Below, one piece after another: positions 6,802-6,943 of a DNA stretch of 6,943 bases. The stretch is taken from contig PKVB01000210.1 of the NCBI GenBank assembly GCA_003131365.1, positions 5,799-12,741 of the forward strand, in the 5' to 3' direction. The notes below the pieces were generated by a model that did no database searches, was not told the DNA's origin, and saw only the letters and a program-made list of their open reading frames with translations. Source of the DNA: Gemmatimonadota bacterium. Its GTDB lineage: Bacteria > Gemmatimonadota > Gemmatimonadetes > Gemmatimonadales > Gemmatimonadaceae. Made by a program: the position numbers and the translations under genes. Positions within the stretch are counted from its first letter, which is position 1, and each line of letters opens with the position of its first letter.

Positions 6802-6943
6802 CTATTCACCTCCGTCAGGCGGGCCGACGACGAGGCGGAGCGCGTCACGTTCAATCCTGTAATCGAGAGGAGTCCGCATTTCCTTGAGCTCGCCATCGAG
6901 CCCGATCAAGGCGTGGGACCTGGTAAGATCGATCCGGCAGCTC
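6802..6943 (-). CDS. C-terminal end of a probable diacylglycerol/lipid kinase family protein, partial
   Basis: Only the last 46 codons are inside the window; the rest lies beyond the right edge. Manual translation gives a tail containing ALIGLDGELKEMRTPLDYRI followed by DALRLVVGPP and a TAG stop at 6804-6802. The pattern of a Asp-Gly-Glu turn, a TPL(D/E)YRI strand and an ALR-hydrophobic strand close to the C-terminus resembles the end of the DAGK_cat/YegS/BmrU lipid kinase fold, where it forms the final beta strands. Those enzymes phosphorylate diacylglycerol or related lipids at the inner face of the membrane. With so little sequence the assignment is moderate, and the catalytic nucleotide-binding loop cannot be seen. 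The stop is 13 bases before the glcD start on the same strand, so the two are probably co-transcribed. Confidence 0.6.
   Translation of the reverse strand, partial: SCRIDLTRSHALIGLDGELKEMRTPLDYRIERDALRLVVGPPDGGE

Overview
This is a GC-rich bacterial chromosomal window dominated by one minus-strand gene cluster. Read in the direction of transcription (right to left), it contains the last 46 codons of a probable lipid/diacylglycerol kinase, then glcD, glcE and glcF (the three subunits of a membrane-associated glycolate oxidase), then a YgfZ-type folate-binding protein. Spacing is tight: 13 nt, a 4-nt overlap, 1 nt, and about 33 nt. The genes look like one transcription unit, closed by a strong hairpin whose ascending arm is made from the final codons of ygfZ.

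Left of the terminator, a small plus-strand lipoprotein gene runs towards ygfZ and shares that terminator. It has its own recognisable promoter and a good ribosome binding site. Divergent from it, and running off the left edge, is a large minus-strand gene for an AAA+ ATPase of the magnesium-chelatase ChlI/BchI-like class. That reading frame has no ATG start and appears to begin at a TTG preceded by GGAGA. Its 3' end lies outside the window.

How the genes may work together: GlcD and GlcE are FAD-binding paralogues and GlcF carries two [4Fe-4S] motifs. Together they would oxidise glycolate (or a related 2-hydroxy acid such as D-lactate) to the 2-oxo acid and pass electrons to the respiratory chain. 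YgfZ supports assembly or repair of some iron-sulfur enzymes, so its position directly after the iron-sulfur subunit makes functional sense. The lipid kinase link to glycolate metabolism is not obvious and may only be shared transcription.

Taxonomy is an inference. GC-rich DNA, GTG/TTG starts, the chelatase-like ATPase and the Ala/Thr/Lys-rich lipoprotein would fit Gemmatimonadota or a similar GC-rich soil lineage, but the window holds no phylogenetic marker that proves it. No mobile element, CRISPR array, tRNA or rRNA was seen. I found no convincing new defence or biosynthetic system. The most interesting items are the coding-embedded bidirectional terminator, the non-canonical ATPase motifs, the orphan lipoprotein and the glc-ygfZ linkage.
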